A stretch of DNA of 64,000 nt from Acinetobacter pittii ATCC 19004 = CIP 70.29 (lineage in GTDB: Bacteria; Pseudomonadota; Gammaproteobacteria; Pseudomonadales; Moraxellaceae): positions 627,422 to 691,421 of the forward strand of contig NZ_KB849790.1 in NCBI RefSeq assembly GCF_000369045.1. The letters run 5' to 3'. Position numbers and translations under genes: made by a program. Position 1 is the first letter of the stretch, and the number at the start of each line of letters is the position of its first letter. This document shows, one piece after another, positions 27,860 to 34,838 of this stretch. The notes under the pieces are model-generated. The model was not told where the DNA came from, searched no databases, and worked only from the letters and a program-made list of their open reading frames with translations.

Positions 27860-28795
27860 ATGATCACAGGGAATCATCAGCTTAAAGCAAGAAAGGTACA
27901 TTTCGATTTTACCGAATCTTCGGTCTGTTGGATGCCGAATGATCCTCTATGCTCGCATGTCGCCAATGGCATCAACATGCTCTTGCCCGCTGGTGAGTTT
28001 TGGTTTTGCCGTGTGTTTAATAAAACCCTTCCCTTGATTACCGATGAAACATTAAAACAAGAAGTGATTGGATTTGTCCGTCAAGAAGCTGCTCATGCAC
28101 GTGCCCATGAAAAAGCACAAGACTTCTTACGTGAAAATGGTTACGACATTCAAGAAACACTCAACCGTGCCCATTTTGTTTTTAACATTTTGTTGGGTGA
28201 CAAACCTTTAGGCATACCATTTTTAAAAGGCGAAAAGCTTGATGAATATTGGCTACTTTTCCGAGTAGGCGTGATTGCTGCAATCGAGCACTTTACGGGA
28301 ACCATTGGTCAGTGGACGCTGGATAGTAAATCTTGGGACCAAGCTGACCCTGCTATGGCAGATTTGTTCCGTTGGCATTTGGCTGAAGAAGTTGAACATC
28401 GCTGTGTTGCTTACGATTTATTTGAGCACCTTTTAACAAACAAGTTTGGGTTTTATGTATCGCGCCAAGTGATTATGGCGGCGGTTTTCCCACTGTTTAT
28501 TTACTTCCTTGCTGACTTTGCCCGTAGTTTAGGTAAGCAAGATTTAGAGCATGAAGATATTCAAAAATTGATGCGCCGTGGCTACTTCAAAATTATTCGA
28601 GAATTTGAAAAAACTGCGACTCGCTCAGACAACTTACCGACTATTAAATATTTGTGGAAAGCGACGTTAAGATGGGCTTCTCCAAAATTTAACCCAATTC
28701 ATGAGGGAGACACCGAGCAAGCTCTAGCTTATATGGCTCGCTCGCCTGCAGTTCAATATTTTGAAGGAATGGCACAGGCTGCAAAACCTGTGTAA
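27860..28795 (+). CDS. Metal-dependent hydrolase (COG3687/PF10118 family)
   Basis: The protein of 311 residues belongs to the PF10118 family of putative metal-dependent hydrolases, with conserved acid and His residues in the helical core: RQEAAHARAHEKA near 76-88, an Ala-Ile-Glu-His-Phe helix near 145 and WHLAEEVEHRCVAYDLFEH near 175-193. The ExxH-type pairs resemble di-iron sites of ferritin-like proteins, so an oxygenase role is also possible. I choose the ATG at 27860 because it has a well-placed AGGGTGA ribosome site; an earlier ATG at 27842 lacks one. A TetR-type gene converges from the right. Confidence 0.82.
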   Translation: MITGNHQLKARKVHFDFTESSVCWMPNDPLCSHVANGINMLLPAGEFWFCRVFNKTLPLITDETLKQEVIGFVRQEAAHARAHEKAQDFLRENGYDIQETLNRAHFVFNILLGDKPLGIPFLKGEKLDEYWLLFRVGVIAAIEHFTGTIGQWTLDSKSWDQADPAMADLFRWHLAEEVEHRCVAYDLFEHLLTNKFGFYVSRQVIMAAVFPLFIYFLADFARSLGKQDLEHEDIQKLMRRGYFKIIREFEKTATRSDNLPTIKYLWKATLRWASPKFNPIHEGDTEQALAYMARSPAVQYFEGMAQAAKPV

Positions 28796-28824
28796 TCAAG
28801 CTAAGCGCTTATTTCAATACAAAG

Positions 28825-28854
28825 TAAAGCCTCCTTTTTGGGAGGCTTTCTTTC
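28825..28854. terminator. Terminator between convergent genes
   Basis: AAAGCCTCC and GGAGGCTTT pair around a six-base loop between the hydrolase and the convergent TetR-type gene, with a T-rich tail on the plus strand. Confidence 0.8.
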
Positions 28855-28863
28855 GTTTAAGTG

Positions 28864-29424
28864 TTATCTAGACCGACACAGATTAAAAAGAAACAATCGA
28901 ACTAGCGCGCTTTCATCAATGCTGTTTTTTTCAAAAAGTCGGAACATCGCCCCGTCAATCATGCATAAAAACATGTAAGCATCTTCAATCGAAGCCGTAG
29001 TTTTGACAGTTAAAAGTAGTTTATAAATTTCATTGATGAGCCAAGTTCGGTACTCAATCGTAACGCCATAGGCCTTGGGATAGACTCTTTTAATTTCAAA
29101 CAATGCCTTAAAGGGTAAATGATATGGCCCTTCTAAACTCGCATGTAAAAAATAAATTTGCTTAAGTTTATCCAGCACCATGAGTTCATTGTAAGAATAG
29201 AGAATTGAAAACACTTTGTCTTTTAGCGTGTCTTTTTGGAAACTGATACACCTCTCGATTAGCCGTTCTTTTGAGTGAAAGGCATTATAAAAAGTGGCTT
29301 TGGAAACCTTGGCTTCACTAATAATTCGGTCAACACCGACCTTATGAAATCCATATTGATTAAATAACTCTTTTGCTACGTGAAGCACTTTTAATGCTTT
29401 AAAGGAGGATTGTAAATTTGGCAT
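28864..29424 (-). CDS. TetR-family transcriptional regulator
   Basis: The 186-residue protein has an N-terminal TetR helix-turn-helix (AKELFNQYGFHKVGVDRIIS, then KVSKATFYNAFHSKERL, residues 16-56) and a variable ligand domain. It is convergent with the metal-dependent hydrolase gene, a common pairing, so it might control that neighbour, although the intervening terminator means they are not cotranscribed. The ligand is unknown. Upstream of its start the DNA changes to phage-like non-coding sequence. Confidence 0.88.
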   Translation of the reverse strand: MPNLQSSFKALKVLHVAKELFNQYGFHKVGVDRIISEAKVSKATFYNAFHSKERLIERCISFQKDTLKDKVFSILYSYNELMVLDKLKQIYFLHASLEGPYHLPFKALFEIKRVYPKAYGVTIEYRTWLINEIYKLLLTVKTTASIEDAYMFLCMIDGAMFRLFEKNSIDESALVRLFLFNLCRSR

Positions 29425-29591
29425 AAATATACCGCTTAAAATAATTTTTTGTTGTATGTAAATGAGATAGAAATGCCGTCACTCTTAAAATGAGTGCTAA
29501 AAACAGGCATGCAAAAGCCGCACAAAATGGCGTGCTGACCTATCTCAAGTTTTATAGTTGCTGTGTTTTAGATTCTTAAGGTGTAGAAAAC

Positions 29592-29681
29592 CTAGAGTCG
29601 ATTGAACCGTTTTATAGATTGCTCGAGTGGTATGAATAGAGAGACTTTGGCAAAAGCCAATAAAGAAGAAATAGTACGCAT
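29592..29681 (-). CDS. Phage-type small leader ORF, probably truncated
   Basis: A 29-codon frame starts with ATG at 29681, seven bases after a strong AAGGAG ribosome site, and stops at TAG. It lies downstream of the leftward promoter and structured leader of module A. The product starts MRTISSLLAFAKVSLF and matches nothing I can name. Coding-like residues (a CGFCMPVFSTHF segment) persist in the same general direction after the stop, so this may be the stump of a longer phage immunity-region gene such as those of the Ash/Icd type. That link is inference. Confidence 0.4.
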   Translation of the reverse strand: MRTISSLLAFAKVSLFIPLEQSIKRFNRL

Positions 29682-29861
29682 AGCGGACTCCTTTGGGTAA
29701 TAAAGAAGTTTCGCCACATCACTGCTAAATGATTATGGTGGCGAAACGAAAAGGGGTTAGCAGACTGATTTACCCAAAAATCAGCACATCCGAAGATGTC
29801 CCCCTCCCGTTCTGAACTGCACCCCATAAGTTAGACTTTTAAAACTTATGAGGTGTGCTCT

Positions 29862-30371
29862 ATGCCAATTCCGAAGCATTCAAAAGAGTTAAAATTAAAA
29901 GTCATTCAAGCTTATTTAGAGGGAAGTAAAGGATATAAAATCCTTTCACAAGAATTTAATGTAGATCTCCAAACCATCCGCTTATGGATTGAAAACTATA
30001 AGGCACAAGGTGAAGATGGCCTGAATGTTAAAACTAAAAAAACCTACTACTCTTCCGAATTTAAAATCAAGGCTGTACAAATGCTTCTTGATAAGATACC
30101 GGTAAGAGAAGTTAGAAGACGGTTAAATCTGAGCGGGACGTCAATTTTAAGAAGGTGGCTAGCTCAGTATCATAAAGAAGGGATTGCTGGGTTTAATACC
30201 ACGAGGATTTATACCAATATGCTTAAACAAGATAAAACTAAAATAACCAAGTCTGTAAAAGATGACAAAGATAAATCTCAGCAGGAGCTCATTGATGAAG
30301 TGACCGCTTTACGAGCAGAGGTTGCCTTTTTAAAAAAGCTAAAAGCCTTAAAACTGAAGCAACGTACCTAA
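29862..30371 (+). CDS. IS3-family transposase OrfA
   Basis: OrfA (about 169 residues) carries two helix-turn-helix segments (near residues 8-50 and 60-105, for example FKIKAVQMLLDKIPVREVRR) that bind the inverted repeats, and a C-terminal leucine-zipper-like coiled coil ending in QELIDEVTALRAEVAFLKKL. The ATG at 29862 has a GAGGTG ribosome site; a GTG at 29853 is less likely. An AAAAAAG slippery site near its end permits a -1 frameshift into orfB to make the OrfAB transposase. Confidence 0.9.
   Translation: MPIPKHSKELKLKVIQAYLEGSKGYKILSQEFNVDLQTIRLWIENYKAQGEDGLNVKTKKTYYSSEFKIKAVQMLLDKIPVREVRRRLNLSGTSILRRWLAQYHKEGIAGFNTTRIYTNMLKQDKTKITKSVKDDKDKSQQELIDEVTALRAEVAFLKKLKALKLKQRT
30332..30338 (+). 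other. Programmed -1 frameshift site (A6G)
   Basis: AAAAAAG occurs where the orfA frame and the upstream extension of the orfB frame overlap. The orfB frame is -1 relative to orfA, as in other IS3-family elements. Confidence 0.75.
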
Positions 30372-30484
30372 ATTCAATTTCTACTGCAGACAGTGTTCAA
30401 GTTATTTCAGAATTAAGGCAAATTTATCCATTAAAGCTCTTACTCAGTATTGCCAAGATCGCTCGTAGTACTTATTTCTATCAC

Positions 30485-31246
30485 ATGAAAGCTGTACGCT
30501 CTAAGGATAAATATACTGAGTTAAAACAGCAGATCAAGTCCATATATCACAAGCATAAGGGATGCTATGGCTATCGTAGAATTACTCTTGCTCTGAAAAG
30601 TACAGGAATAATAATCAACCATAAATGTGTATATCGTCTTATGAAAACTATGGGACTTAAATCACGTATCAGAGCACTAAAATATCGCTCATATAAAAGT
30701 GGTTGTGTCGGGATGGTGGCCGATAACATTATGCAACGGCAATTTAAAGCGAACCGTCCCAACCAGAAATGGGCAACTGATGTGACGGAATTTAATGTTA
30801 ACGGTGAAAAACTTTATCTATCACCAATTATAGATTTATTTAATGGGGAAATTATTACCTTCCGGATCCAACGTAAACTCAATTATGAGTTAGTGAAAGA
30901 TATGCTCATTCATGCTTTAGCTAAACTTAAGCGACATGAGAAACCAATTCTCCATTCAGATCAAGGATGGCAATATCAAATGGCTCATTATCAACAGCAA
31001 TTAAAGCAACATGGTTTAATTCAAAGTATGTCTCGTAAAGGAAATTGCTTAGATAATGCTGTAATAGAAAGCTTCTTTGGAATATTAAAATCGGAGTGCT
31101 TTCATGGTGAAAAATTTCAATCAACTGATGAGTTAGAGAAAACTATACGAGAGTACATTCATTATTATAATCATGAGAGAATCAAGGTGAAGCTACAAGG
31201 TTTATCCCCTGTACAATATAGAAACCAGTTTTTAAAAACTGCTTAA
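30485..31246 (+). CDS. IS3-family transposase OrfB (DDE integrase core)
   Basis: OrfB has an HTH_21-type start (KGCYGYRRITLALKS), then the rve integrase core with the catalytic triad: Asp in WATDVTEF, Asp in LHSDQGWQY and Glu 35 residues later in NAVIESFFGILKSE. The terminal HYYNHERIKVKLQGLSPVQYR is typical of IS150-like OrfB. The frame is open upstream through the frameshift site at about 30332, so the active protein is the OrfAB fusion made by -1 frameshifting; 30485 is only the first internal ATG. Confidence 0.92.
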   Translation: MKAVRSKDKYTELKQQIKSIYHKHKGCYGYRRITLALKSTGIIINHKCVYRLMKTMGLKSRIRALKYRSYKSGCVGMVADNIMQRQFKANRPNQKWATDVTEFNVNGEKLYLSPIIDLFNGEIITFRIQRKLNYELVKDMLIHALAKLKRHEKPILHSDQGWQYQMAHYQQQLKQHGLIQSMSRKGNCLDNAVIESFFGILKSECFHGEKFQSTDELEKTIREYIHYYNHERIKVKLQGLSPVQYRNQFLKTA

Positions 31247-31350
31247 CTAACTGTCCAACTTTATGGGGTCAGATCATTCCGCCGCAGAGGGAGACACGTA
31301 GGGATGCCCACAAAAAAGAGAGACTTTTTCGTGTGCGTTGGGTAAATACG

Positions 31351-31386
31351 GCCTGCTAAAACCGACTGGCAATGTGGCCAGCAGGC
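31351..31386 (-). ncRNA. Structured leader of module A (hairpin)
   Basis: GCCTGCT and AGCAGGC are perfect seven-base arms closing a loop that contains a further GGC/GCC pairing. It lies immediately downstream of the leftward promoter at 31389-31417, so it would be the first structure in that transcript. The transcript continues left over a GTCTCCCTC segment that pairs with GAGGGGGAC across the insertion sequence. Confidence 0.4.
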
Positions 31387-31388
31387 AA

Positions 31389-31417
31389 AGGATAATCGGA
31401 GGGGTTTTAGGTGTCAA
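31389..31417 (-). promoter_or_regulatory. Leftward sigma-70 promoter of module A
   Basis: Read on the minus strand, TTGACA (31412-31417) and TATCCT (31389-31394) are 17 bases apart. The -35 lies inside the 16-base block AATATCACATTGACAC, which recurs exactly at the promoter of module B (32934-32962). The shared block outside the hexamer may be an operator. Confidence 0.6.
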
Positions 31418-31537
31418 TGTGATATTGGCTACAAATAAAGCTTTAAAAACATGAATAAAAAGATTTATTAATACCTTAGAGAATGCTTTTATTTTTTTAG
31501 ATCTTAAAATGTAAGTAAAACTTAAAAATGCACTTCG

Positions 31538-31960
31538 TTATATTAATTCATTAAGACGTTGAATACCGAGTTTTACGCCATAGCTACCTTCACTATCGTT
31601 ATCAAGCCAACCACCATTAATTAAAGCTGGCACAGTCTTATTTATCACTTTACCAGCTAATAGTTTGGCATCATCCCTACTTAAATAGCCAACTGTTAAA
31701 CCATTAATTTCAATTTTAACTGCGTTCTTGTCATAAGCATTAAAAGGTTCAGAGACAACTCTAGCCATTACTTCTACATATTTTGACTTTTCTTGCTTAG
31801 GCCCAGCAATCTTTCTTAAATTTGCTTGATAGGATTGCTCCCCAACAATATCAACCAAATAGACTATTGATCTTACACCAGTGAGATTTTTCTTCTTATG
31901 CTTTTTACTTAATATTAAAAATAAAACCAATAAGCCAAATACTCCCAATATCATTTCCAT
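31538..31960 (-). CDS. Membrane-anchored HIRAN-domain protein
   Basis: The 140-residue protein starts with one transmembrane helix (ILGVFGLLVLFLILS, residues 4-18) and a Lys-rich turn. A HIRAN domain follows (about 35-115) with a Val-Gly-Glu-Gln strand, RVVSEPFNAYDKNAVKIEI and GLTVGYLSRDDAKLL. HIRAN domains bind DNA 3' ends in helicases such as HLTF, but solitary bacterial copies, often with a membrane anchor, have no settled role. It sits between two phage-type RNA modules and may be cargo of a decayed mobile island. Confidence 0.75.
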   Translation of the reverse strand: MEMILGVFGLLVLFLILSKKHKKKNLTGVRSIVYLVDIVGEQSYQANLRKIAGPKQEKSKYVEVMARVVSEPFNAYDKNAVKIEINGLTVGYLSRDDAKLLAGKVINKTVPALINGGWLDNDSEGSYGVKLGIQRLNELI

Positions 31961-32050
31961 TCTTTTTCCTCTTATTATTTATAAAAAATATAAAACTAAA
32001 GATATTAAAAAGAGTAAACCAGAAATCAGCTTACTCTTTCATACCCTTAT

Positions 32051-32176
32051 TTAATGACAATGATGGTCACCAGTTTTACTATTCGTATGACATCCTTTAG
32101 AGTTTGTACCCCCAGAATGAGCATTAACCTGAGTAACTGCTAAACCGATTAGACAAATGAATAAAAGTTTTTTCAT
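32051..32176 (-). CDS. Tiny secreted YHYH-like protein
   Basis: A 41-residue frame, too short for routine calling, encodes a signal peptide (MKKLLFICLIGLAVTQVNA) followed by HSGGTNSKGCHTNSKTGDHH and a Cys-His end. That His/Cys-rich mature part matches the pattern of YHYH-type secreted proteins (HSGG..GCH....GDHHCH) and could bind metal. An AAGGAAAT ribosome site precedes the ATG at 32176. It lies between the HIRAN gene and a divergent P-loop gene. Confidence 0.7.
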   Translation of the reverse strand: MKKLLFICLIGLAVTQVNAHSGGTNSKGCHTNSKTGDHHCH

Positions 32177-32330
32177 GAGTTTATTTCCTTCAAGTCGGAA
32201 TTATAATTGAGTTTTTATTGTACAAAATAAAATTATTAAGCTTTGATAAAACAGATGAGTGACTTATAAACTTTAGTCTAGTTTCTATTTATAACCATTT
32301 TGTTGAAATATCCCTTTAAAAAGATAAACC

Positions 32331-32834
32331 ATGAAAATTTGTATTGTAGGCCCTTCTGGCGCTGGTAAAACAACTATCACTAAGAAATTAGCTGATGAAT
32401 TAAAGATATCAACTTATGGGTTTGATGAAATCTACTGGAATATAAGTGGAACTGAGTTTGTAAAAAATTCCAAAGAAACGATTTCACAGGGTATTAAAGA
32501 AATCATCTTACAAGATAGCTGGATTGTAGAAGGAGCTTACGATAAACGCTTACTTCCATTACTTCTTGAATGCTCTTTAATTTTAAAAATGGAAGTTCCT
32601 TTTTATTTAAGAACAATAAGGCTTTTACAACGTTATTTAAAGTCTATAATTACACGCAAGAAACCCAAAGAAACTCTAAAAAATACATTAGAGTTGATTC
32701 AGTTTTCACATAGTTTTGATAAACGTTTAGAAAAATTTCTGAGTAGTAATGCTCAACTCTCTAAAAAGACTATTCCTTTTAATAACTTTTCAAAAGCTAT
32801 AAATATTATTCAGACTACTTTTAAAAACAATTAA
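32331..32834 (+). CDS. Adenylate-kinase/FlaR-like P-loop nucleotide kinase
   Basis: The 167-residue protein begins with a Walker A GPSGAGKTT at residues 7-15. It has YGFDEIYWN near 30 and WIVEGAYDKRLLP near 64, the pattern of small adenylate-kinase-like proteins annotated as topology modulation protein FlaR. The basic RYLKSIITRKKPKETL segment is the usual lid region. Substrate is not known. It has a poor ribosome site before the ATG at 32331. Its 3' end faces the C4-like RNA, whose transcript would run antisense into this gene if it read through. Confidence 0.75.
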   Translation: MKICIVGPSGAGKTTITKKLADELKISTYGFDEIYWNISGTEFVKNSKETISQGIKEIILQDSWIVEGAYDKRLLPLLLECSLILKMEVPFYLRTIRLLQRYLKSIITRKKPKETLKNTLELIQFSHSFDKRLEKFLSSNAQLSKKTIPFNNFSKAINIIQTTFKNN

Positions 32835-32854
32835 TTCATTTATGAAATCATGAT

Positions 32855-32929
32855 GAAAGAACGGAGGTGGATTGACAGACCAGTCATCTAGGAACTGGCA
32901 CGCACTAAGCGTCCCGCCTCCGTTCTTTC
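32855..32929 (-). ncRNA. C4-like phage antisense RNA (module B)
   Basis: A 75-base unit has perfect 13-base closing arms (GAAAGAACGGAGG and CCTCCGTTCTTTC). Read on the minus strand it contains two inner hairpins: ACGC-TTAGT-GCGT, then CCAGT-TCCTAGATG-ACTGG. This three-way layout with the GGAGG closing stem and CCAGTTCCTAGATGACTGG hairpin matches my memory of the C4 antisense RNA motif of P1/P4-type phages. A promoter ends at 32934, so the transcript would start at the first base of the closing stem. The family assignment needs a covariance search. Confidence 0.6.
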
Positions 32930-32933
32930 GCAG

Positions 32934-32962
32934 AGAATAATGAGAGCGATTATATGTGTCAA
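32934..32962 (-). promoter_or_regulatory. Leftward sigma-70 promoter of module B
   Basis: Read on the minus strand, TTGACA (32957-32962) and TATTCT (32934-32939) are 17 bases apart. The sequence AATATCACATTGACAC around the -35 is identical to that of module A at 31412. The predicted start is about position 32927, the first bases of the C4-like closing stem. Confidence 0.65.
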
Positions 32963-33095
32963 TGTGATATTAGGTGTATTTTTAAGATTTATTTTCTATT
33001 TTAATTGATAGATTATATTTGTTGATACACCGATAAAATGAATAATTAAATCCATCTTATCGGCTTGCTAGAATCGGTTTTTAAAACCTTATTTT

Positions 33096-33434
33096 TTATT
33101 GTTTAATATATTTTGGAAACTCTTTTAAAACCTTATGACAAAAGTGGCCCTGTGTATCCGCTTTCTTACGTTCTTCAAACTCCTTCATACCAAATTTCAT
33201 AACCTCTCTACCGTATTTTTCACCAAGGTCATGTTTAGTACATTTTGCGGCAGCATCTTTTAACTCTTCTGAGTAATAGTGATAATTACAATCGAGCTGA
33301 GCACGGCTTAAAAAACCATGTAGCTCTACTGCTTTCTCACACTGTGTTTGCTCTAGAAGATTTCTAGACTCTTGAGCAGCATAAATTGATGTTGCTAAGA
33401 ATAAAGTGAAAATCGTTACTAAAATATTACGCAT
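33096..33434 (-). CDS. Small secreted protein of unknown function
   Basis: The 112-residue protein has a clear signal peptide (MRNILVTIFTLFLATSIYA, cleavage after Ala-19) and a charged, Lys/Glu-rich mature part with four Cys residues (in TQCEKAVEL, LDCNYHYY, AKCTKHDLG and HFCHKVL) that could form two disulphides in the periplasm. I do not recognise a family. The ATG at 33434 is preceded by GGGGAAATA. It lies in an AT-rich accessory zone and may be a horizontally acquired gene. Confidence 0.65.
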   Translation of the reverse strand: MRNILVTIFTLFLATSIYAAQESRNLLEQTQCEKAVELHGFLSRAQLDCNYHYYSEELKDAAAKCTKHDLGEKYGREVMKFGMKEFEERKKADTQGHFCHKVLKEFPKYIKQ

Positions 33435-33557
33435 TATTTCCCCGACAAAGTTATTAAAAGTATTAGTGATAATATTGCGGGCGTATTAAATAATAATTAT
33501 TTATAAGTGTCTATTAATAATAAAGAAAATGGGATAACCCTCATCTCTTTTGAATAT

Positions 33558-33594
33558 TTAATCACCTTAATAAAATTGGGTGATTAATTTTTAT
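33558..33594. terminator. Hairpin with T-run in gene-free gap
   Basis: TTAATCACC and GGTGATTAA are perfect nine-base arms with a 12-base loop followed by TTTTTAT on the plus strand. It lies in the gap between the secreted-protein start and the methyltransferase stop. The only neighbouring gene it could serve is the leftward methyltransferase, for which the T-run is weak. Confidence 0.4.
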
Positions 33595-33718
33595 CAAGTG
33601 AATGATATTAAATTTGTTTTATAACCATCTTTAATATTATTCGAGTTATTCGAAAACAGAGTTTTAGTGATATTTAATCCATTTCTAATCTACTAAAACC
33701 CTTATTCATAACACTACG

Positions 33719-34486
33719 TTAAAACCCTAATTTCTTAAAGACAAAATAACCCACATGGCTTTCAAAGCTACCGTCATTTTGAATTTTGAAATATTTCTTC
33801 ACAAGGTCAGATGAACCTTCCTGCAAATAACGTAAAGTTTTGATTTGATCTTCAGGCGTTTTCATTCGCTTTACCCAACTATCAAAGTCTAACGAAAGCG
33901 TTTGTTTATCTAACCCAACCAAATCAAAGCCTGCATCTTCGATAAAATAGACCCACTCTTTCACACTATAGTTTCGTACATGACTTGGGTCTCGAATAGT
34001 TTCGATGGTCTGTAAAAAAGTATCTAATATGGGCGAGCTAGAGCTAATAATGTCTACAAAAATAACAATACCATCAGGCTTAAGCACGCGGTTTACTTCT
34101 TTCATGGCAGTCGGAACATGCTGCCAGTGATGCGCAGAATAGCGGCTAATGACCACATCAAACTGCTGATCACTAAAAGGCATGTCCTCAGCAATGCCCT
34201 GCTGCACAAAGATATTTTTTAATTTGCGTTGGCTAGCCGTCTTAGACACGGTGTCTAACATTTCATGAGATAAATCGTAAGCAAAAACAAGGTCGGCGTG
34301 CGGAGCAACATTATAGGAAACATGCCCACCACCACAGCCTAAATCAAGGACTACAGCCTTTTCAATTTTCTGAATTTCATTAATAAATTTATTAAATTCA
34401 ACCCCTTCAGAATGAGCTTGGCTATTTAAATAGTCGAGAGATTTATTTTGATATTGTTTTTGATTTATAACATGCTGGGTGATCAT
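33719..34486 (-). CDS. UbiE-like SAM-dependent methyltransferase
   Basis: The 255-residue protein has the class I SAM fold: motif I VLDLGCGGGHVSYNVA near residue 48, LVFAYDLSHEML near 68, PFSDQQFDVVISRYSAHHW near 103 and LKPDGIVIFVDI near 137. It looks like the Methyltransf_11/25 group of quinone or small-molecule methyltransferases. The substrate is unknown. The ATG at 34486 has a GAGGAGCAAGG ribosome region. It is divergent from an Lrp-type gene with a 352-base spacer that contains a large perfect inverted repeat. Confidence 0.85.
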   Translation of the reverse strand: MITQHVINQKQYQNKSLDYLNSQAHSEGVEFNKFINEIQKIEKAVVLDLGCGGGHVSYNVAPHADLVFAYDLSHEMLDTVSKTASQRKLKNIFVQQGIAEDMPFSDQQFDVVISRYSAHHWQHVPTAMKEVNRVLKPDGIVIFVDIISSSSPILDTFLQTIETIRDPSHVRNYSVKEWVYFIEDAGFDLVGLDKQTLSLDFDSWVKRMKTPEDQIKTLRYLQEGSSDLVKKYFKIQNDGSFESHVGYFVFKKLGF

Positions 34487-34646
34487 AACCTTGCTCCTCC
34501 TTTGTAATGGAATTACATTAAAGGAAAAGTTAGATAAAAAATAATGATTAGTTTTTCTTCAATTGATAAATAAAAGTTATTATTTGATTTGTTTTGATAT
34601 GTCATGCCAGTTAATAAAAATAGATTTAAAGATTAATAAGAAATCC

Positions 34647-34692
34647 GCAAAGAGCACTGTTTAGTCACCCTTACTGAAACAGTGCTCTTTGC
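34647..34692. repeat. Perfect 16-bp inverted repeat in a divergent spacer
   Basis: GCAAAGAGCACTGTTT and AAACAGTGCTCTTTGC are perfect arms around a 14-base loop whose ends also pair (AGT and ACT). It lies in the 352-base spacer between divergent methyltransferase and Lrp-type genes, so it is not where a terminator of either neighbour is expected. No T-run follows on either strand. Otherwise this spacer is AT-rich with no gene seen. Confidence 0.7.
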
Positions 34693-34838
34693 TCCATCCC
34701 AACCTCTATCCAGAAAGGTTCGATGCATAGAAATAGTGTATGTACCTTTGACTCAAAATGTTTCCTGTATTTTTTAAAATTTTTAAACATTCACAGCATA
34801 AAAATGAAGTATATTAATTTTTATCAGAAGATTCTTCT

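Larger units (their letters stand above)
29813..31276 (+). mobile_element. IS3-family insertion sequence (IS150-like group)
   Basis: The 1464-base element is bounded by imperfect terminal inverted repeats: left TGAACTGCACCCCATAAG, right read inward TGATCTGACCCCATAAAG. A 3-bp direct repeat TTC flanks it (29810-29812 and 31277-31279). It encodes orfA and orfB with a -1 frameshift between them. It splits a phage-type RNA module: joining the flanks restores a GTCCCCCTC/GAGGGAGAC stem. The element looks intact. Confidence 0.9.

Noticed and set aside
28864..29424. TetR-type gene as part of the phage-derived region
   Set aside because: It is convergent with a chromosomal hydrolase gene through a normal terminator, and the phage-like sequence begins only upstream of its start.
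29612..29827. A 71-codon leftward frame crossing the left end of the insertion sequence
   Set aside because: Its start lies inside the IS terminal repeat, so the frame was created by the insertion; it lacks a ribosome site and overlaps the structured leader.
31412..32962. The 16-base direct repeats at 31411 and 32956 as attachment sites of a 1.5-kb mobile element
   Set aside because: Both copies coincide with -35 elements that have correctly spaced -10 boxes on the same strand, so a shared promoter explains them better. No recombinase gene lies between them.
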